DNA of 64,000 nucleotides from SXRF01 sp039808985. GTDB lineage: Bacteria > Pseudomonadota > Alphaproteobacteria > Rickettsiales > SXRF01. The stretch spans positions 62,001 through 126,000 of the forward strand of contig JBDHUC010000001.1 in assembly GCA_039808985.1 (NCBI GenBank), given 5' to 3'. Shown piece after piece: positions 1-9,071 of the stretch. The translations under genes and the position numbers were made by a program. Position 1 is the stretch's first letter; each line of letters opens with the position of its first letter. The notes beneath the pieces are model-generated. The model was not told the origin of the DNA. It searched no databases and worked only from the letters and a program-made list of their open reading frames with translations.

Positions 1-549
1 AAAAGCTCCGGCTTTTTTCAGCTTTATTAATTTGCGGGTTATCATGTCGCGTTTTAGGCTGGAAATATGGTCAACAAAGGTTATGCCGTTTATGTGGTCG
101 ATTTCATGCTGTATACAGGTAGCAAGCAATCCCTCAAAATTTTCTTCGTGCTCCTTGCCGTCAAGCCCGGTATATTTAACACGGACTGTGGATGGGCGAA
201 CAACATCGGCAAACTGATCGGGAAATGACAGGCAGCCTTCCTTGTAAGTATGCTCGTCGCCTGAATTTTCAATTATTTCAGGGTTTATCAGCACATATTG
301 CTTGCCTGGAGTTACTTCTTCAACCTCTTCGCCTTCGGCATAGCGCGACCCACTCCACTCTACATCGGCGACGAGAACACGCTTATGCACGCCGATCTGC
401 ACGGCAGCAAGGCCAATTCCGCGCTCGTAATACATGGTTTCGAACATATCCTGTACAAGCTCTGCTATGGAATCATCAATTTTTTCAACAGCAAAGGATT
501 TGGTTTTAAGGCGCGGGTCAGGCGCGATTATTATCTGGCGAATGGTCAT
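1..549 (-). CDS. def: Peptide deformylase, partial (runs off left edge)
   Basis: Removes the N-formyl group from nascent proteins in the cytoplasm; metal-dependent. Reading the minus strand from ATG at 549 gives 183 codons without a stop up to base 1, so the C-terminus is missing. All three family motifs are present in order: GIGLAAVQIG, EGCLSFP (metal-binding Cys) and QHEIDHING (HExxH). The reading ends in a Lys-rich helix typical of the C-terminus, so only a few residues should be absent. It lies 37 bp downstream of gltX on the same strand and may be co-transcribed with it. Confidence 0.95.
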   Translation of the reverse strand, partial: MTIRQIIIAPDPRLKTKSFAVEKIDDSIAELVQDMFETMYYERGIGLAAVQIGVHKRVLVADVEWSGSRYAEGEEVEEVTPGKQYVLINPEIIENSGDEHTYKEGCLSFPDQFADVVRPSTVRVKYTGLDGKEHEENFEGLLATCIQHEIDHINGITFVDHISSLKRDMITRKLIKLKKAGAF

Positions 550-586
550 ATATATATTTAATCCGGTTGTTTATAATAAGTAAATT

Positions 587-1945
587 TTAACACACATCCT
601 TAAGCCGTCCAATGGTTTCTTCCCTTCCCAGTATCTCCATAACCTCGAACATGCTGGGCGATGTGGTTTTTCCGGCTATGGCTGCCCGAAGTGGTTGGGC
701 GATGTTGCCAAGTTTCTGCCCTGTCTTTTCGCTATATTCACGGCAAAGCTGCTCAAGCGCAACCTGGTTCCAATCCTGTAAATCAGTTAGCTGCCCAAGC
801 AGCCCGGCTATAATTTCCCGCCCACCCTTATCAATTATGGCTTTGGCTTTTTCATCAAGCTGGATTGGGCGGCTGGCCACATAAAATTCTGAATTTTCAG
901 CAAGTTCTTTGATGGTTTTGGCGCGTTGCTTCAAGCCATTCATAGCTTTTAAAAGTATATCGCGGTTATTAACATTACCTATAAGTGGAATTATCAAATC
1001 CACAAGCCTTGCATCATCAGCCTCACGCATATAATGCCCGTTAAGATTTTCCAGCTTGGCAAAATCGAAACGCGATGGCGATTTGCCGATTGAATCCAGT
1101 CCAAACCATTCAATCGCTTGTTTTGTGCTTATTATTTCATCATCACCATGCGACCAGCCAAGGCGTAACAGGTAGTTCCTGAGGGCTTCCGGCAGATAGC
1201 CCATTTTTTCATATTCGCCAACACCAAGGGCTCCATGGCGCTTGGAAAGCTTCGCGCCATCTGCGCCATGAATCAGCGGAATGTGCGCAAAGGTGGGTAT
1301 GTCCCAGCCCATAGCCTGATAAATAAGGCTTTGGCGGAAGCTATTGGTGAAATGGTCATCGCCACGGATAATCTGCGTTATGCCCATATCATGGTCATCC
1401 ACCACCACGGCGAGCATATAGGTTGGCGTGCCATCCGAGCGCAAAAGAACCATATCATCAAGTTCACTGTTTTTAACACTTACAGTTCCCTGAACTTTGT
1501 CATAAATTGTGGTTTCACCTTCGATTGGTGCTTTCAGTCGCACAACAAATGGAGCCCCATCTTTGATTTCACTGCTGTCGCGGTAGGGGCTGCGGAATTT
1601 GGCGTTGGGATTTTTAGCGCGGAATTCTTCAAGCTCTGCCTGCGTAGTGTAACAGTAAAAAGCTTTGCCATTTTTAACCATCTCATGCGCTATTTCAGCA
1701 TGGCGCGGGCTGCGAGCAAACTGGAAAACCACTTCTCCATCCCAATCAAGGCCCAGCCATTTCATGCTCTCGATAATTGCATCAATCGCTGGTTGGGTCG
1801 AACGGGCACGATCAGTATCCTCGATGCGCAGCAGGAATTTTCCACCATTATGTTTGGCGTAAAGCCAGTTAAAAAGTGCGGTGCGAGCACCACCTATATG
1901 CAAAAATCCGGTGGGAGAGGGAGCGAAGCGGGTTATTATGGTCAT
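587..1945 (-). CDS. gltX: Glutamyl-tRNA synthetase
   Basis: Class I aminoacyl-tRNA synthetase charging tRNA-Glu (in many alphaproteobacteria one of two GltX copies, sometimes with altered tRNA specificity). The 452-residue length fits the family. The HIGH-type signature HIGG is at residues 16–19 within PSPTGFLHIGGAR, and the KMSKS-type signature KLSKR is at about 232–236. The N-terminal Rossmann fold is followed by an all-helical anticodon-binding half. Three small genes lie directly upstream on the same strand and def lies downstream. Whether this is the discriminating or non-discriminating type cannot be told from sequence alone. Confidence 0.96.
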   Translation of the reverse strand: MTIITRFAPSPTGFLHIGGARTALFNWLYAKHNGGKFLLRIEDTDRARSTQPAIDAIIESMKWLGLDWDGEVVFQFARSPRHAEIAHEMVKNGKAFYCYTTQAELEEFRAKNPNAKFRSPYRDSSEIKDGAPFVVRLKAPIEGETTIYDKVQGTVSVKNSELDDMVLLRSDGTPTYMLAVVVDDHDMGITQIIRGDDHFTNSFRQSLIYQAMGWDIPTFAHIPLIHGADGAKLSKRHGALGVGEYEKMGYLPEALRNYLLRLGWSHGDDEIISTKQAIEWFGLDSIGKSPSRFDFAKLENLNGHYMREADDARLVDLIIPLIGNVNNRDILLKAMNGLKQRAKTIKELAENSEFYVASRPIQLDEKAKAIIDKGGREIIAGLLGQLTDLQDWNQVALEQLCREYSEKTGQKLGNIAQPLRAAIAGKTTSPSMFEVMEILGREETIGRLKDVC

Positions 1946-1987
1946 GGTTAATTGTATTTCTATTGATTTTATTGAGCAGGAGCAAAC

Positions 1988-2251
1988 TTATAGCAGTGTA
2001 TTTGCATCAAATCCATACTCATCAAGCAATTTTTTTTTCACTTCTTCAGAAGGGATAAGGCCATAGCCTGCAGCAAGGATTTGGCCATAATCATTTAGGT
2101 TGAACTGAGAATGCATAATTTTTTTCAGCATTTTTATTTTTTCATGTGATGCGCGCAGGAAATAATAGCAATCATTTCCCTCAAGATCTTTGCAGGTTAT
2201 AAGGTGTATCGGGGTGCCGCCAGAACCCATTATTTTTTTAGCGAATGACAT
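1988..2251 (-). CDS. Conserved small hypothetical protein (87 aa)
   Basis: I do not recognise the family. The protein is a soluble, mixed alpha/beta sequence of 87 residues with two cysteines (in the stretches ITCKD and NDCYYF) and a C-terminal half rich in Lys, Leu and Tyr. There is no signal peptide or membrane segment. It lies between the 91-residue gene upstream and gltX downstream on the same strand, with 21 and 42 bp gaps, which suggests one transcript. Start ATG at 2251 has no obvious Shine-Dalgarno sequence. Confidence 0.65.
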   Translation of the reverse strand: MSFAKKIMGSGGTPIHLITCKDLEGNDCYYFLRASHEKIKMLKKIMHSQFNLNDYGQILAAGYGLIPSEEVKKKLLDEYGFDANTLL

Positions 2252-2272
2252 ATTTATTTATGTATTACCTGT

Positions 2273-2548
2273 TTAACGTTTAAGTTCCTTGCTGTGGCTG
2301 GTTACTTCTGCTGGGCCAGAGGCAAAGCTACCGGGAGCCCTTGAATTAAGTTCGCCAACAAAACCTTCTAATATTTCTTTCGCATTATCCCCAGGTGTCA
2401 CCCTAATATCTACAGATGTTTTTGCGGCTGTAATTTTCAAATCAACAGGGTTATTAAGGGCATTGGAAATACTAACTACGCCTTTGATCCATTCTTCAGC
2501 GGTTTTTATGTCTTTAACTATTATATCTATTTTTGTGTTTTCAGTCAT
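2273..2548 (-). CDS. Small hypothetical protein, paralogue of its upstream neighbour
   Basis: Unknown 91-residue soluble protein. The middle shows a beta strand–PGD–helix pattern (VDIRVTPGDNAKEILEGF) that matches the neighbouring 105-residue protein (ILYIKPGDSLDKIMKNY), so the two look like a diverged tandem duplication. The C-terminus is Ser/Gly/Pro-rich and probably disordered. GGAA lies just upstream of ATG 2548. The gene is 8 bp from its upstream neighbour, consistent with an operon. No function can be assigned. Confidence 0.6.
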   Translation of the reverse strand: MTENTKIDIIVKDIKTAEEWIKGVVSISNALNNPVDLKITAAKTSVDIRVTPGDNAKEILEGFVGELNSRAPGSFASGPAEVTSHSKELKR

Positions 2549-2556
2549 ATAAGTTC

Positions 2557-2874
2557 CTATATATCCTGCTGGTTTATACCTGGCTTTGGGCTTGAGATAT
2601 TTCCCCCGTCTTTTCCTACTCCATCAGGCGTCAGTTTTTTTATTTCTTCTGAATAATTTTTCATAATTTTATCTAATGAATCGCCAGGTTTTATGTATAA
2701 GATAATGTCTGGCCGTTCATCGCTTTCACGTGTAAGTTTAATTGTTTTGTTGCTGTTATTAGCAACTACCAAGGCAGTGTTTATATGCTCCCTGATATAT
2801 TTTTCTTCTATACCGGATGGTATGGTACGCGCTACATCAAATTTTATTTCCGGGTTTTCCATAATTATTGCCAT
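2557..2874 (-). CDS. Small hypothetical protein (105 aa), tandem paralogue
   Basis: Unknown soluble protein with charged N-terminal helices, a strand–PGD–helix core around residues 66–82 and a Gly/Ser/Pro-rich C-terminal tail. The core pattern repeats in the next gene downstream. ATG at 2874 and ATG at 2862 are both possible starts; neither has a clear ribosome binding site. It is the first gene of the minus-strand group that continues into gltX. No known family recognised. Confidence 0.55.
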   Translation of the reverse strand: MAIIMENPEIKFDVARTIPSGIEEKYIREHINTALVVANNSNKTIKLTRESDERPDIILYIKPGDSLDKIMKNYSEEIKKLTPDGVGKDGGNISSPKPGINQQDI

Positions 2875-3015
2875 TGCTTGTTAGAATTGCAAGGATTCTG
2901 GCATAATATACAATAAATGAAAGTTAAATTTTTATTACAGTGATTAATCATAGAGTATTAAAATAATGCTATGCTTAGCTATTGATTTTGTGTAATAAAA
3001 ATCATGGGGAACAGT

Positions 3016-5064
3016 ATGGGTAATTTGCGTGATATTTTTGCGAAGGAGCATGACCGCTTTATCCTCTGGCTTCCGGTATTGCTTGGCGCTGGCATCGGCG
3101 TGTATTTCCTCATGCCTTTTGAACCAGATATAAAAATAACAGCTATAGCAGCTTCAGCATTTGGCCTTTGCGCCTGGATATTCTGGAATAAAATCGGCGG
3201 CAGGCTGTTTTTTCTTGTCATGCTTATAGTTTCTGCCGGAATGTTAAGGGCTGAAATACGCACCTTTATGGTTGCTGCGCCCATTTTACATGAAGAAATA
3301 TTTTTCAGGCCGGTTGAAGGACGTATATCAGATATTCAAATAAAGGAAAAAGGCGAAAAACTTATTCTGGATAACGTATCAATTGATGGGGTTGGGGCAA
3401 GCAAAACCCCTGAATATATAAGCGTTTCACTGAAAAATGTTGAAAATGGGCTTGAGGTTGGGGATAGCGTAAAACTACAGGCAACGCTTTTTCCACCGCC
3501 AACCCCGGTAATGCCAAAAGCGTATGATTTTGCGCGTATGTTTTATTATGAAAAGCTTGGCGCTGTAGGATACAGCCCAAAGCCGCCGGAAATAATTAAA
3601 AAAGCATCGGTCAATGAATTTGATAAAGAGCTTAACAAGCTGAGGTTATCTATAACCGACCGTATATTAGCGCCAATGAATGAAGAGAACGGGTGGGTTG
3701 CTGCGGCAATGATGGTTGGGGAAATGTCCGGTGTTCCTAAGGAAACATCGGATGTAATGCGTGAATCTGGTATATACCATGTTCTGTCGATCTCAGGGCT
3801 GCATATGTCGCTGGCGACAATGCTGGTTTTTGTAAGTGTGCGGTTTTTGCTAAGCCTTGTTCCGCCGCTTGCATTATATTTACCGGTTAAAAAAATAGCT
3901 GCAGTGGTGGCTTTATGCAGCTCATACGCTTATCTGATGCTGGCGGGGTATCCGGTTCCGGCTGTTCGTTCCTTCATTATGATAGCATCGGTAATGGTGG
4001 CAATTTTATTCGACCGCATCGGAATAAGCCTTTATTCGCTTGCATGGGCGGCAGTTATAACCTTGCTGTGGCAGCCAGAATCATTGCTTGGTGCGAGTTT
4101 CCAGCTTTCATTTGCTGCGACTCTTGGGATACTGGCGTTATATGAGAGGTTTGGTGGCATATTATATAAGGCAGGAAGTGGATTTTTCTATAAGACATGG
4201 CTGTATTTCCAGGGAATAATGATGACATCGCTGGTGGCGACACTCGCAACAACGCCTCTGGTTATTTACCATTTCAACCGTTTTACCTTGTGGGGTATTG
4301 CAGCGAACATGTTGCTGCTGCCGTTGGTTTCCATGTGGATAATGCCTGCTGCTGTTATAGCATTATTGCTTATGCCATTTGGCATGGAGCATTACCCTTT
4401 AGTTATTTTGAATTACGGAATTGGATTAATGATGAATGGCGCAAGGATTTTTTCGGGATTGCCTTACGCCGCAATATCGCTGCCGCCGCCTAGCTTTTTT
4501 GGTATTGTTATAGTTGTTTTCGGAGGGCTGTGGCTTTGTATCTGGCAGCAAAAATGGAGGATATGGGGTGTTGTGCCAATCATAATTGGAATGATGACGA
4601 TATTCCTAAACAAGCCATATGACCTGCTTATAAGTTCTGATGCAAGCAAAGTTGCAATCAGGCTTGAAAGTGGGCAATTCCTGTTCCTGCGTGGCAAGGA
4701 CAGTAGTTTTGATGGGCAGGCATGGCTCAGGGTTCATGGGCAGGATAGCGGGCTTACGCGTAATGATCTTGATGAAAAAATTGGTAGCTGCGAAAAATCA
4801 AAATGCACGGTTACGGCATATGGTAAAAAAATAGTGGTGGCTCGTGGTAAAAAAGAAATCGACTCTATATGTGATGGAAGCCCGGATATTATAATTTCCC
4901 AGAATTACCTCGATGAAAATAAAAAATGCAGCGCAATACCGCTGTTGTTTGATAAGGCGTGGCTTGAAAATGAAGGCGCTACAGCGCTTAGATTCAATAA
5001 TGGCTCTATCAGGCTTGAGAGTAGCAGGCAATACCGTGGGCAGCGCCCGTGGGTAATTAATTAG
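3016..5064 (+). CDS. comEC: ComEC/Rec2-type DNA internalization channel
   Basis: Inner-membrane channel protein that carries single-stranded DNA into the cytoplasm during natural transformation. The 682-residue product has an N-terminal membrane/DUF4131 region, a soluble domain, and then the competence domain with the signature HVLSISGLHMS (about residue 255) followed by many membrane helices. The C-terminal ~140 residues resemble the degenerate beta-lactamase-like tail of alphaproteobacterial ComEC proteins, without an HxHxDH metal motif, ending in RPWVIN. An in-frame ATG at 3004 lies upstream, but GGGGAA at 3006–3011 favours the ATG at 3016. No other competence gene is in the window. Confidence 0.9.
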   Translation: MGNLRDIFAKEHDRFILWLPVLLGAGIGVYFLMPFEPDIKITAIAASAFGLCAWIFWNKIGGRLFFLVMLIVSAGMLRAEIRTFMVAAPILHEEIFFRPVEGRISDIQIKEKGEKLILDNVSIDGVGASKTPEYISVSLKNVENGLEVGDSVKLQATLFPPPTPVMPKAYDFARMFYYEKLGAVGYSPKPPEIIKKASVNEFDKELNKLRLSITDRILAPMNEENGWVAAAMMVGEMSGVPKETSDVMRESGIYHVLSISGLHMSLATMLVFVSVRFLLSLVPPLALYLPVKKIAAVVALCSSYAYLMLAGYPVPAVRSFIMIASVMVAILFDRIGISLYSLAWAAVITLLWQPESLLGASFQLSFAATLGILALYERFGGILYKAGSGFFYKTWLYFQGIMMTSLVATLATTPLVIYHFNRFTLWGIAANMLLLPLVSMWIMPAAVIALLLMPFGMEHYPLVILNYGIGLMMNGARIFSGLPYAAISLPPPSFFGIVIVVFGGLWLCIWQQKWRIWGVVPIIIGMMTIFLNKPYDLLISSDASKVAIRLESGQFLFLRGKDSSFDGQAWLRVHGQDSGLTRNDLDEKIGSCEKSKCTVTAYGKKIVVARGKKEIDSICDGSPDIIISQNYLDENKKCSAIPLLFDKAWLENEGATALRFNNGSIRLESSRQYRGQRPWVIN

Positions 5065-5142
5065 ATTTCTGCTTTTCAAAAGGAATAGTAAGGTGTTATA
5101 TGAACCGGCATTTATGATAATATATATGATTTGAAGGAAGAT

Positions 5143-5751
5143 ATGACTAATACAGCATTACTTAAAGATCGCCAGAAGCATAGCCGGATATTCGCTCTGG
5201 TGCTGATTTTATTATTAATCGTAAGTAAACCACTTATACCTTTTGGCAGTTTTCCTCATGCGCTCCTGGTGTGGGGAGGTTATGCCCTTATTATTGTTGG
5301 GACTTTCGGCAGGGTTTTCTGTTCGGCCTTTATCGGTGGACGTAAAAATGATGTTGTGGTCAAAGCCGGGCCTTTCTCAGTGGTGCGCAACCCATTGTAT
5401 GTTTTTTCGTTTATCGCAACAGTTGGTATAGGTATGCAGTCTGGAATACTTATAATAATGATTGTGCTGATTTCTGCCTTTATGCTTTATTACCCGAATG
5501 TTGTCGCCAAAGAGGAGGCTTTCCTTGAAAATAAATTCGGCGAAGAATACCGGAAATATAAAAATGAAGTGCCGCGCTGGGTCCCTAACTTTAATTTATG
5601 GCAAGAGCCTGAGGTTGTAGAGGTGAAGCCGGTATTTATCAGGCGTACCATTCTTGATGCTTCGATATTTTTCCTGCCTTTTCCTTTTTTTATACTGATA
5701 CATTCCATACAGGCGGATAATGCATGGCTTGCGTTCCTGACATTGCTTTAA
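5143..5751 (+). CDS. Isoprenylcysteine carboxyl methyltransferase-like membrane protein
   Basis: Integral membrane methyltransferase-family protein (ICMT/PEMT superfamily) of 202 residues. Visible features are several hydrophobic helices and the family's cofactor-binding stretch, GPFSVVRNPLY followed about 60 residues later by EEAFLENKFGEEYRKYK and PRWVP. In bacteria the substrate of these proteins is usually unknown. A TTG at 5131 is in frame, but AAGGA at 5134–5138 is well placed for ATG 5143. The 3' end overlaps the helicase gene by 28 bp, implying translational coupling. Confidence 0.82.
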   Translation: MTNTALLKDRQKHSRIFALVLILLLIVSKPLIPFGSFPHALLVWGGYALIIVGTFGRVFCSAFIGGRKNDVVVKAGPFSVVRNPLYVFSFIATVGIGMQSGILIIMIVLISAFMLYYPNVVAKEEAFLENKFGEEYRKYKNEVPRWVPNFNLWQEPEVVEVKPVFIRRTILDASIFFLPFPFFILIHSIQADNAWLAFLTLL

Positions 5752-7910
5752 AACCTGACCCTGCCCATAATATTACTTCCGCGCTTAATAATGAGCAGCG
5801 TGAAGCCGTGGAAACAACCAACGGCCCGGTTCTGGTGCTTGCGGGGGCAGGAACTGGCAAGACACGTGTGCTTACCACGCGCATAGCCTATATACTTATG
5901 AACCGCCTGGCATATGCGGGCGAGATACTGGCGGTAACTTTTACCAACAAGGCAGCGCGGGAGATGGCTGAAAGGGTTAATTCAATTACCGGCTCGGCGC
6001 AATCTCTGTGGCAGGGGACATTCCATTCCATAGGTGCCCGTATAATCCGCCGTCATGCTGAGAAGCTTGGGCTTACTTCCAGTTTTACCATACTGGATAC
6101 CGATGATCAGTTGCGCCTTATTAAGGCAATACTGGCAGAGCAGAAAATTGATGATAAATCGCTGCCGCCCAAATTATTTTCGGCAATAATCCAATCCTGG
6201 AAAGACCAGGGGCTTACGCCAGCGCAGGTAACAAACGCACAGGATACACAGGCGGCTGGTGGGCATGGGCTTAAGGTATACAAGCTATATCAGCAGCGCC
6301 TTGCAAGCCTTAACGCCACTGATTTTGGCGATCTTATATTGCATATGATAACCCTGTTTAGCAATTTTCCGGAAGTGCTGCGTGAATATGCCAGCCGTTT
6401 TAAATATATACTGGTGGATGAATATCAGGACACCAACGTTGCGCAATATTTATGGCTGCGGTTGCTTGCAAGCTATCACAGGAATATTTGCTGCGTTGGC
6501 GATGATGACCAGTCGATATATAGCTGGCGTGGTGCTGAAGTCGGAAATATATTGCGCTTTGAAAAAGATTACCCGGATGCAAGGGTAATACGCCTTGAAT
6601 GTAATTACCGTTCCACCCCGCATATATTGGCTGCCGCCAGCAAGGTTATAGCAAACAACCAGGGAAGGCTTGGCAAAACTTTGTGGACCCCGGTGAAAGA
6701 TGGCGAAAAAATCCGCCTGAAATCAGTATGGGACGAAGGGGAGGAAGCAAGGTTCGTTGGCGAGGAAGTTGAAATATTGCAGAGGGCAAAATTTAACCTA
6801 AAAGATATGGCGATACTGGTTCGGGCAGGTTTCCAGACCAGGGCCTTCGAAGAACGGTTTTTGACCCTTGGCCTGCCTTACAGGGTGGTGGGCGGATTAC
6901 GGTTTTATGAGCGTGCGGAAATACGTGACGCGGTTGCCTATCTTCGCCTGCTTGCAGTTCCACAGGATGACCTTGCTTTCGAGCGTGTTATAAATACCCC
7001 AAAACGCGGAATCGGCCAGGCAACCATGCAGCAATTGCATACGACAGCGCGCAGCTTAAACAGCTCACTTTATAATGCAACCATACACCTGCTAAAAACC
7101 GGGGTTATAAAAGGAAAGCTTGCCCAGTCACTGGATAAATTCATAACATCATGCGAACGCTGGCGCGCGCAGCTTGCAACACTTTCGCTTGCTGAGGTAA
7201 CAGAGCTGGTTTTGGAAGAAAGCGGTTATCTGCAAATGTGGAAGCAGGAAAAAACTCCGGAAGCTGCCGGAAGGGTTGAAAACCTGAAAGAGCTTTCCCG
7301 CGCTATTGGCGAGTTTGAAAGCATTGCTGCATTCCTTGAGCATGTAAGCCTTGTTACCGAGGCTTCCAATGCTGATAATTCAAGCGATATGATAAGCCTT
7401 ATGACCTTACATGCGGCCAAGGGGCTGGAATTTGACACTGTATTCCTTCCGGGCTGGGAGGAGGGGGTGTTTCCGCATCAGCGCGCTATAGATGAATCAG
7501 GCGCGAAAGGCCTTGAGGAAGAGCGCAGGCTGGCTTATGTCGGAATTACCCGCGCCCGTAAAAAACTATATATTTCGCATGCTGCCAACCGCAGGATATA
7601 TAACCAGTGGCAAAGCAGCATCCCTTCGCGCTTTATCGGGGAGATTCCCGGCGAAAATATCGAGCAACTGGGCGGCGGCGCAGTAAATATGGCAAAAAAT
7701 GCCATGAATTGGGCCAGTGATGTGGCCAGCATATTGTCTTCGCGTGTTTCCCAGCCGGAAACCGAGGGGAAATTTAAGAAAGGCCAGCGGATATTCCACC
7801 AGAAATTCGGTTATGGTATTATCCTGGGTATCAGTGGCAATACGCTGGAAATAAGCTTTGACAAGGCGGGGCAGAAAAAACTGCTCGCCGATTTTGTAGA
7901 AAATATTTAA
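5724..7910 (+). CDS. uvrD: ATP-dependent DNA helicase PcrA/UvrD family
   Basis: Superfamily 1A 3'-5' helicase acting in nucleotide excision repair, mismatch repair and clearing replication conflicts. At 728 residues it has all motifs: Walker A GAGTGKT (41–47), motif II DEYQDTN (~232), motif III GDDDQSIYSWRGA (~259), motif IV CNYRS, motif V TLHAAKGLEFDTVF and motif VI VGITRARKKLY. The last ~45 residues form the Tudor-like C-terminal domain (GQRIFHQKFGYGII) that binds RNA polymerase in PcrA/UvrD. It starts inside the preceding methyltransferase gene. Confidence 0.95.
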   Translation: MACVPDIALKPDPAHNITSALNNEQREAVETTNGPVLVLAGAGTGKTRVLTTRIAYILMNRLAYAGEILAVTFTNKAAREMAERVNSITGSAQSLWQGTFHSIGARIIRRHAEKLGLTSSFTILDTDDQLRLIKAILAEQKIDDKSLPPKLFSAIIQSWKDQGLTPAQVTNAQDTQAAGGHGLKVYKLYQQRLASLNATDFGDLILHMITLFSNFPEVLREYASRFKYILVDEYQDTNVAQYLWLRLLASYHRNICCVGDDDQSIYSWRGAEVGNILRFEKDYPDARVIRLECNYRSTPHILAAASKVIANNQGRLGKTLWTPVKDGEKIRLKSVWDEGEEARFVGEEVEILQRAKFNLKDMAILVRAGFQTRAFEERFLTLGLPYRVVGGLRFYERAEIRDAVAYLRLLAVPQDDLAFERVINTPKRGIGQATMQQLHTTARSLNSSLYNATIHLLKTGVIKGKLAQSLDKFITSCERWRAQLATLSLAEVTELVLEESGYLQMWKQEKTPEAAGRVENLKELSRAIGEFESIAAFLEHVSLVTEASNADNSSDMISLMTLHAAKGLEFDTVFLPGWEEGVFPHQRAIDESGAKGLEEERRLAYVGITRARKKLYISHAANRRIYNQWQSSIPSRFIGEIPGENIEQLGGGAVNMAKNAMNWASDVASILSSRVSQPETEGKFKKGQRIFHQKFGYGIILGISGNTLEISFDKAGQKKLLADFVENI

Positions 7911-7930
7911 TTTATCTTTAAATATTGCTA

Positions 7931-7980
7931 TGTTACAATGGTTGCATGAACTGTAACAATTAATGCTCGCGGCTGTAACA
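7931..7980. promoter_or_regulatory. Operator-like array of three TGTAACA heptamers
   Basis: Three copies of one heptamer lie upstream of the 8061 gene: TGTTACA (inverted) at 7931–7937, TGTAACA at 7952–7958 and TGTAACA at 7974–7980. Their centres are 21–22 bp apart, about two helical turns, as expected for cooperative protein binding on one face of the DNA. The last two are part of a longer direct repeat, CTGTAACAA. The binding protein is unknown; this is inferred from spacing alone. Confidence 0.4.
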
Positions 7981-8060
7981 AAAGCTTAACTTGAGAAATA
8001 TCGCTTATTTCTATAGCTTTAAACTAGATAAAACTAATTTTTTTAGGATTCTACAGGATT

Positions 8061-9059
8061 ATGCCAGAGCTGCTTAAACCAACAACAATAGAATACCAGC
8101 GTGATAGATATTGGGGAAGTGGGATAGGCTCATTCTTTGCGGGGCCTTATTCTGTGGATAAGGTGAATGAAATAAATAAAGAAGTAATAGAAAAGAATAC
8201 AACTGAATGGCTCAATAATACTGAGCGCAATCTTAAGATTGCGCGTGAAAAATTTCAAAACATACCATCGGAAGTATTTGACCATTTGATAGAAGCCAGA
8301 AAAGCCCATATTTCTGAATTTACAGAAAAGCTGGCGGCTGCCCATAAAGTTCATGAAGACCCGGATGTTGAAAAAAACCATAATAAAAGAGGCGTAGCCC
8401 CGGACCAGATGACAGTCCGTGCGCTTACCTGCCAGGCTGCATATGAGTTCAATAAGCAGGTTGATGATGATGTAAAACAGAAATACTATGCCAGCCGTCC
8501 TAATGAAAAGCATGAAGTTCTCGACGACCAGATAAAGAGAGCTAAGATTGCGGCAGGTCTGGAAAACCAGGCAAGCGGAAGCAGCGAGCTTTTCAGTAAT
8601 ATAGGCAAAGCATTTTATGATAAAGAAAAAGGTGGTATCCAGTGGGGCGGCATTGCTGGCGGTATCGCTGGCTATGTGCTCAGCAGCATATTCGGCGCAG
8701 GCGGAGCATTAGGGGCAATAATAGCTTTGGTTATGACCGGCATTGGCGTTTATTACGGCAATAAATTTGCTGATAATTATAAAGCTGACACTCTGGCAGA
8801 AAGAGCGCCTGGCGTAGAACCAGAGAGGGGAAAGGGTAAGGAAAAAGGCAATGACAGGGGAACCCAACCTGAACAAGAGCAGAAAATTCCTTCGTCCCCT
8901 CCTCAGCCTTCAGAAATAATGCATAATTTGTTGTATAAGGAAGTGCGTAACAGGAAACCGGCCAGCTCTAGCCATATGGCTGAAGGTGAGCTTGGTGAAT
9001 TAAAATCACAAGCGTTTACGGCAGTTAATAAAACACCGCAAGCATTAAATTCTAAATAA
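8061..9059 (+). CDS. Hypothetical protein with glycine-rich membrane hairpin
   Basis: Unrecognised 332-residue protein. Residues 1–190 are soluble, charged and largely helical. About residues 195–235 are two hydrophobic Gly/Ala-rich segments (GGIAGGIAGYVLSSIFGAGG and a following IIALVMTGIGVYYG) resembling a glycine-zipper hairpin. The remainder is a charged, Pro/Gln/Ser-rich tail that looks disordered. AGG lies upstream of ATG 8061. The next gene starts 12 bp downstream and also encodes a two-helix membrane protein, so they probably work together. No signal peptide. Confidence 0.7.
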   Translation: MPELLKPTTIEYQRDRYWGSGIGSFFAGPYSVDKVNEINKEVIEKNTTEWLNNTERNLKIAREKFQNIPSEVFDHLIEARKAHISEFTEKLAAAHKVHEDPDVEKNHNKRGVAPDQMTVRALTCQAAYEFNKQVDDDVKQKYYASRPNEKHEVLDDQIKRAKIAAGLENQASGSSELFSNIGKAFYDKEKGGIQWGGIAGGIAGYVLSSIFGAGGALGAIIALVMTGIGVYYGNKFADNYKADTLAERAPGVEPERGKGKEKGNDRGTQPEQEQKIPSSPPQPSEIMHNLLYKEVRNRKPASSSHMAEGELGELKSQAFTAVNKTPQALNSK

Positions 9060-9071
9060 ACAGAGGCGATT

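Noticed and set aside
1235..1951. A 238-codon open frame on the plus strand opposite gltX.
   Set aside because: It is fully antisense to a gene with clear synthetase motifs and its translation has no recognisable domain.
3004..3015. Earlier start for comEC.
   Set aside because: The GGGGAA immediately after it is better explained as the ribosome binding site for ATG 3016.
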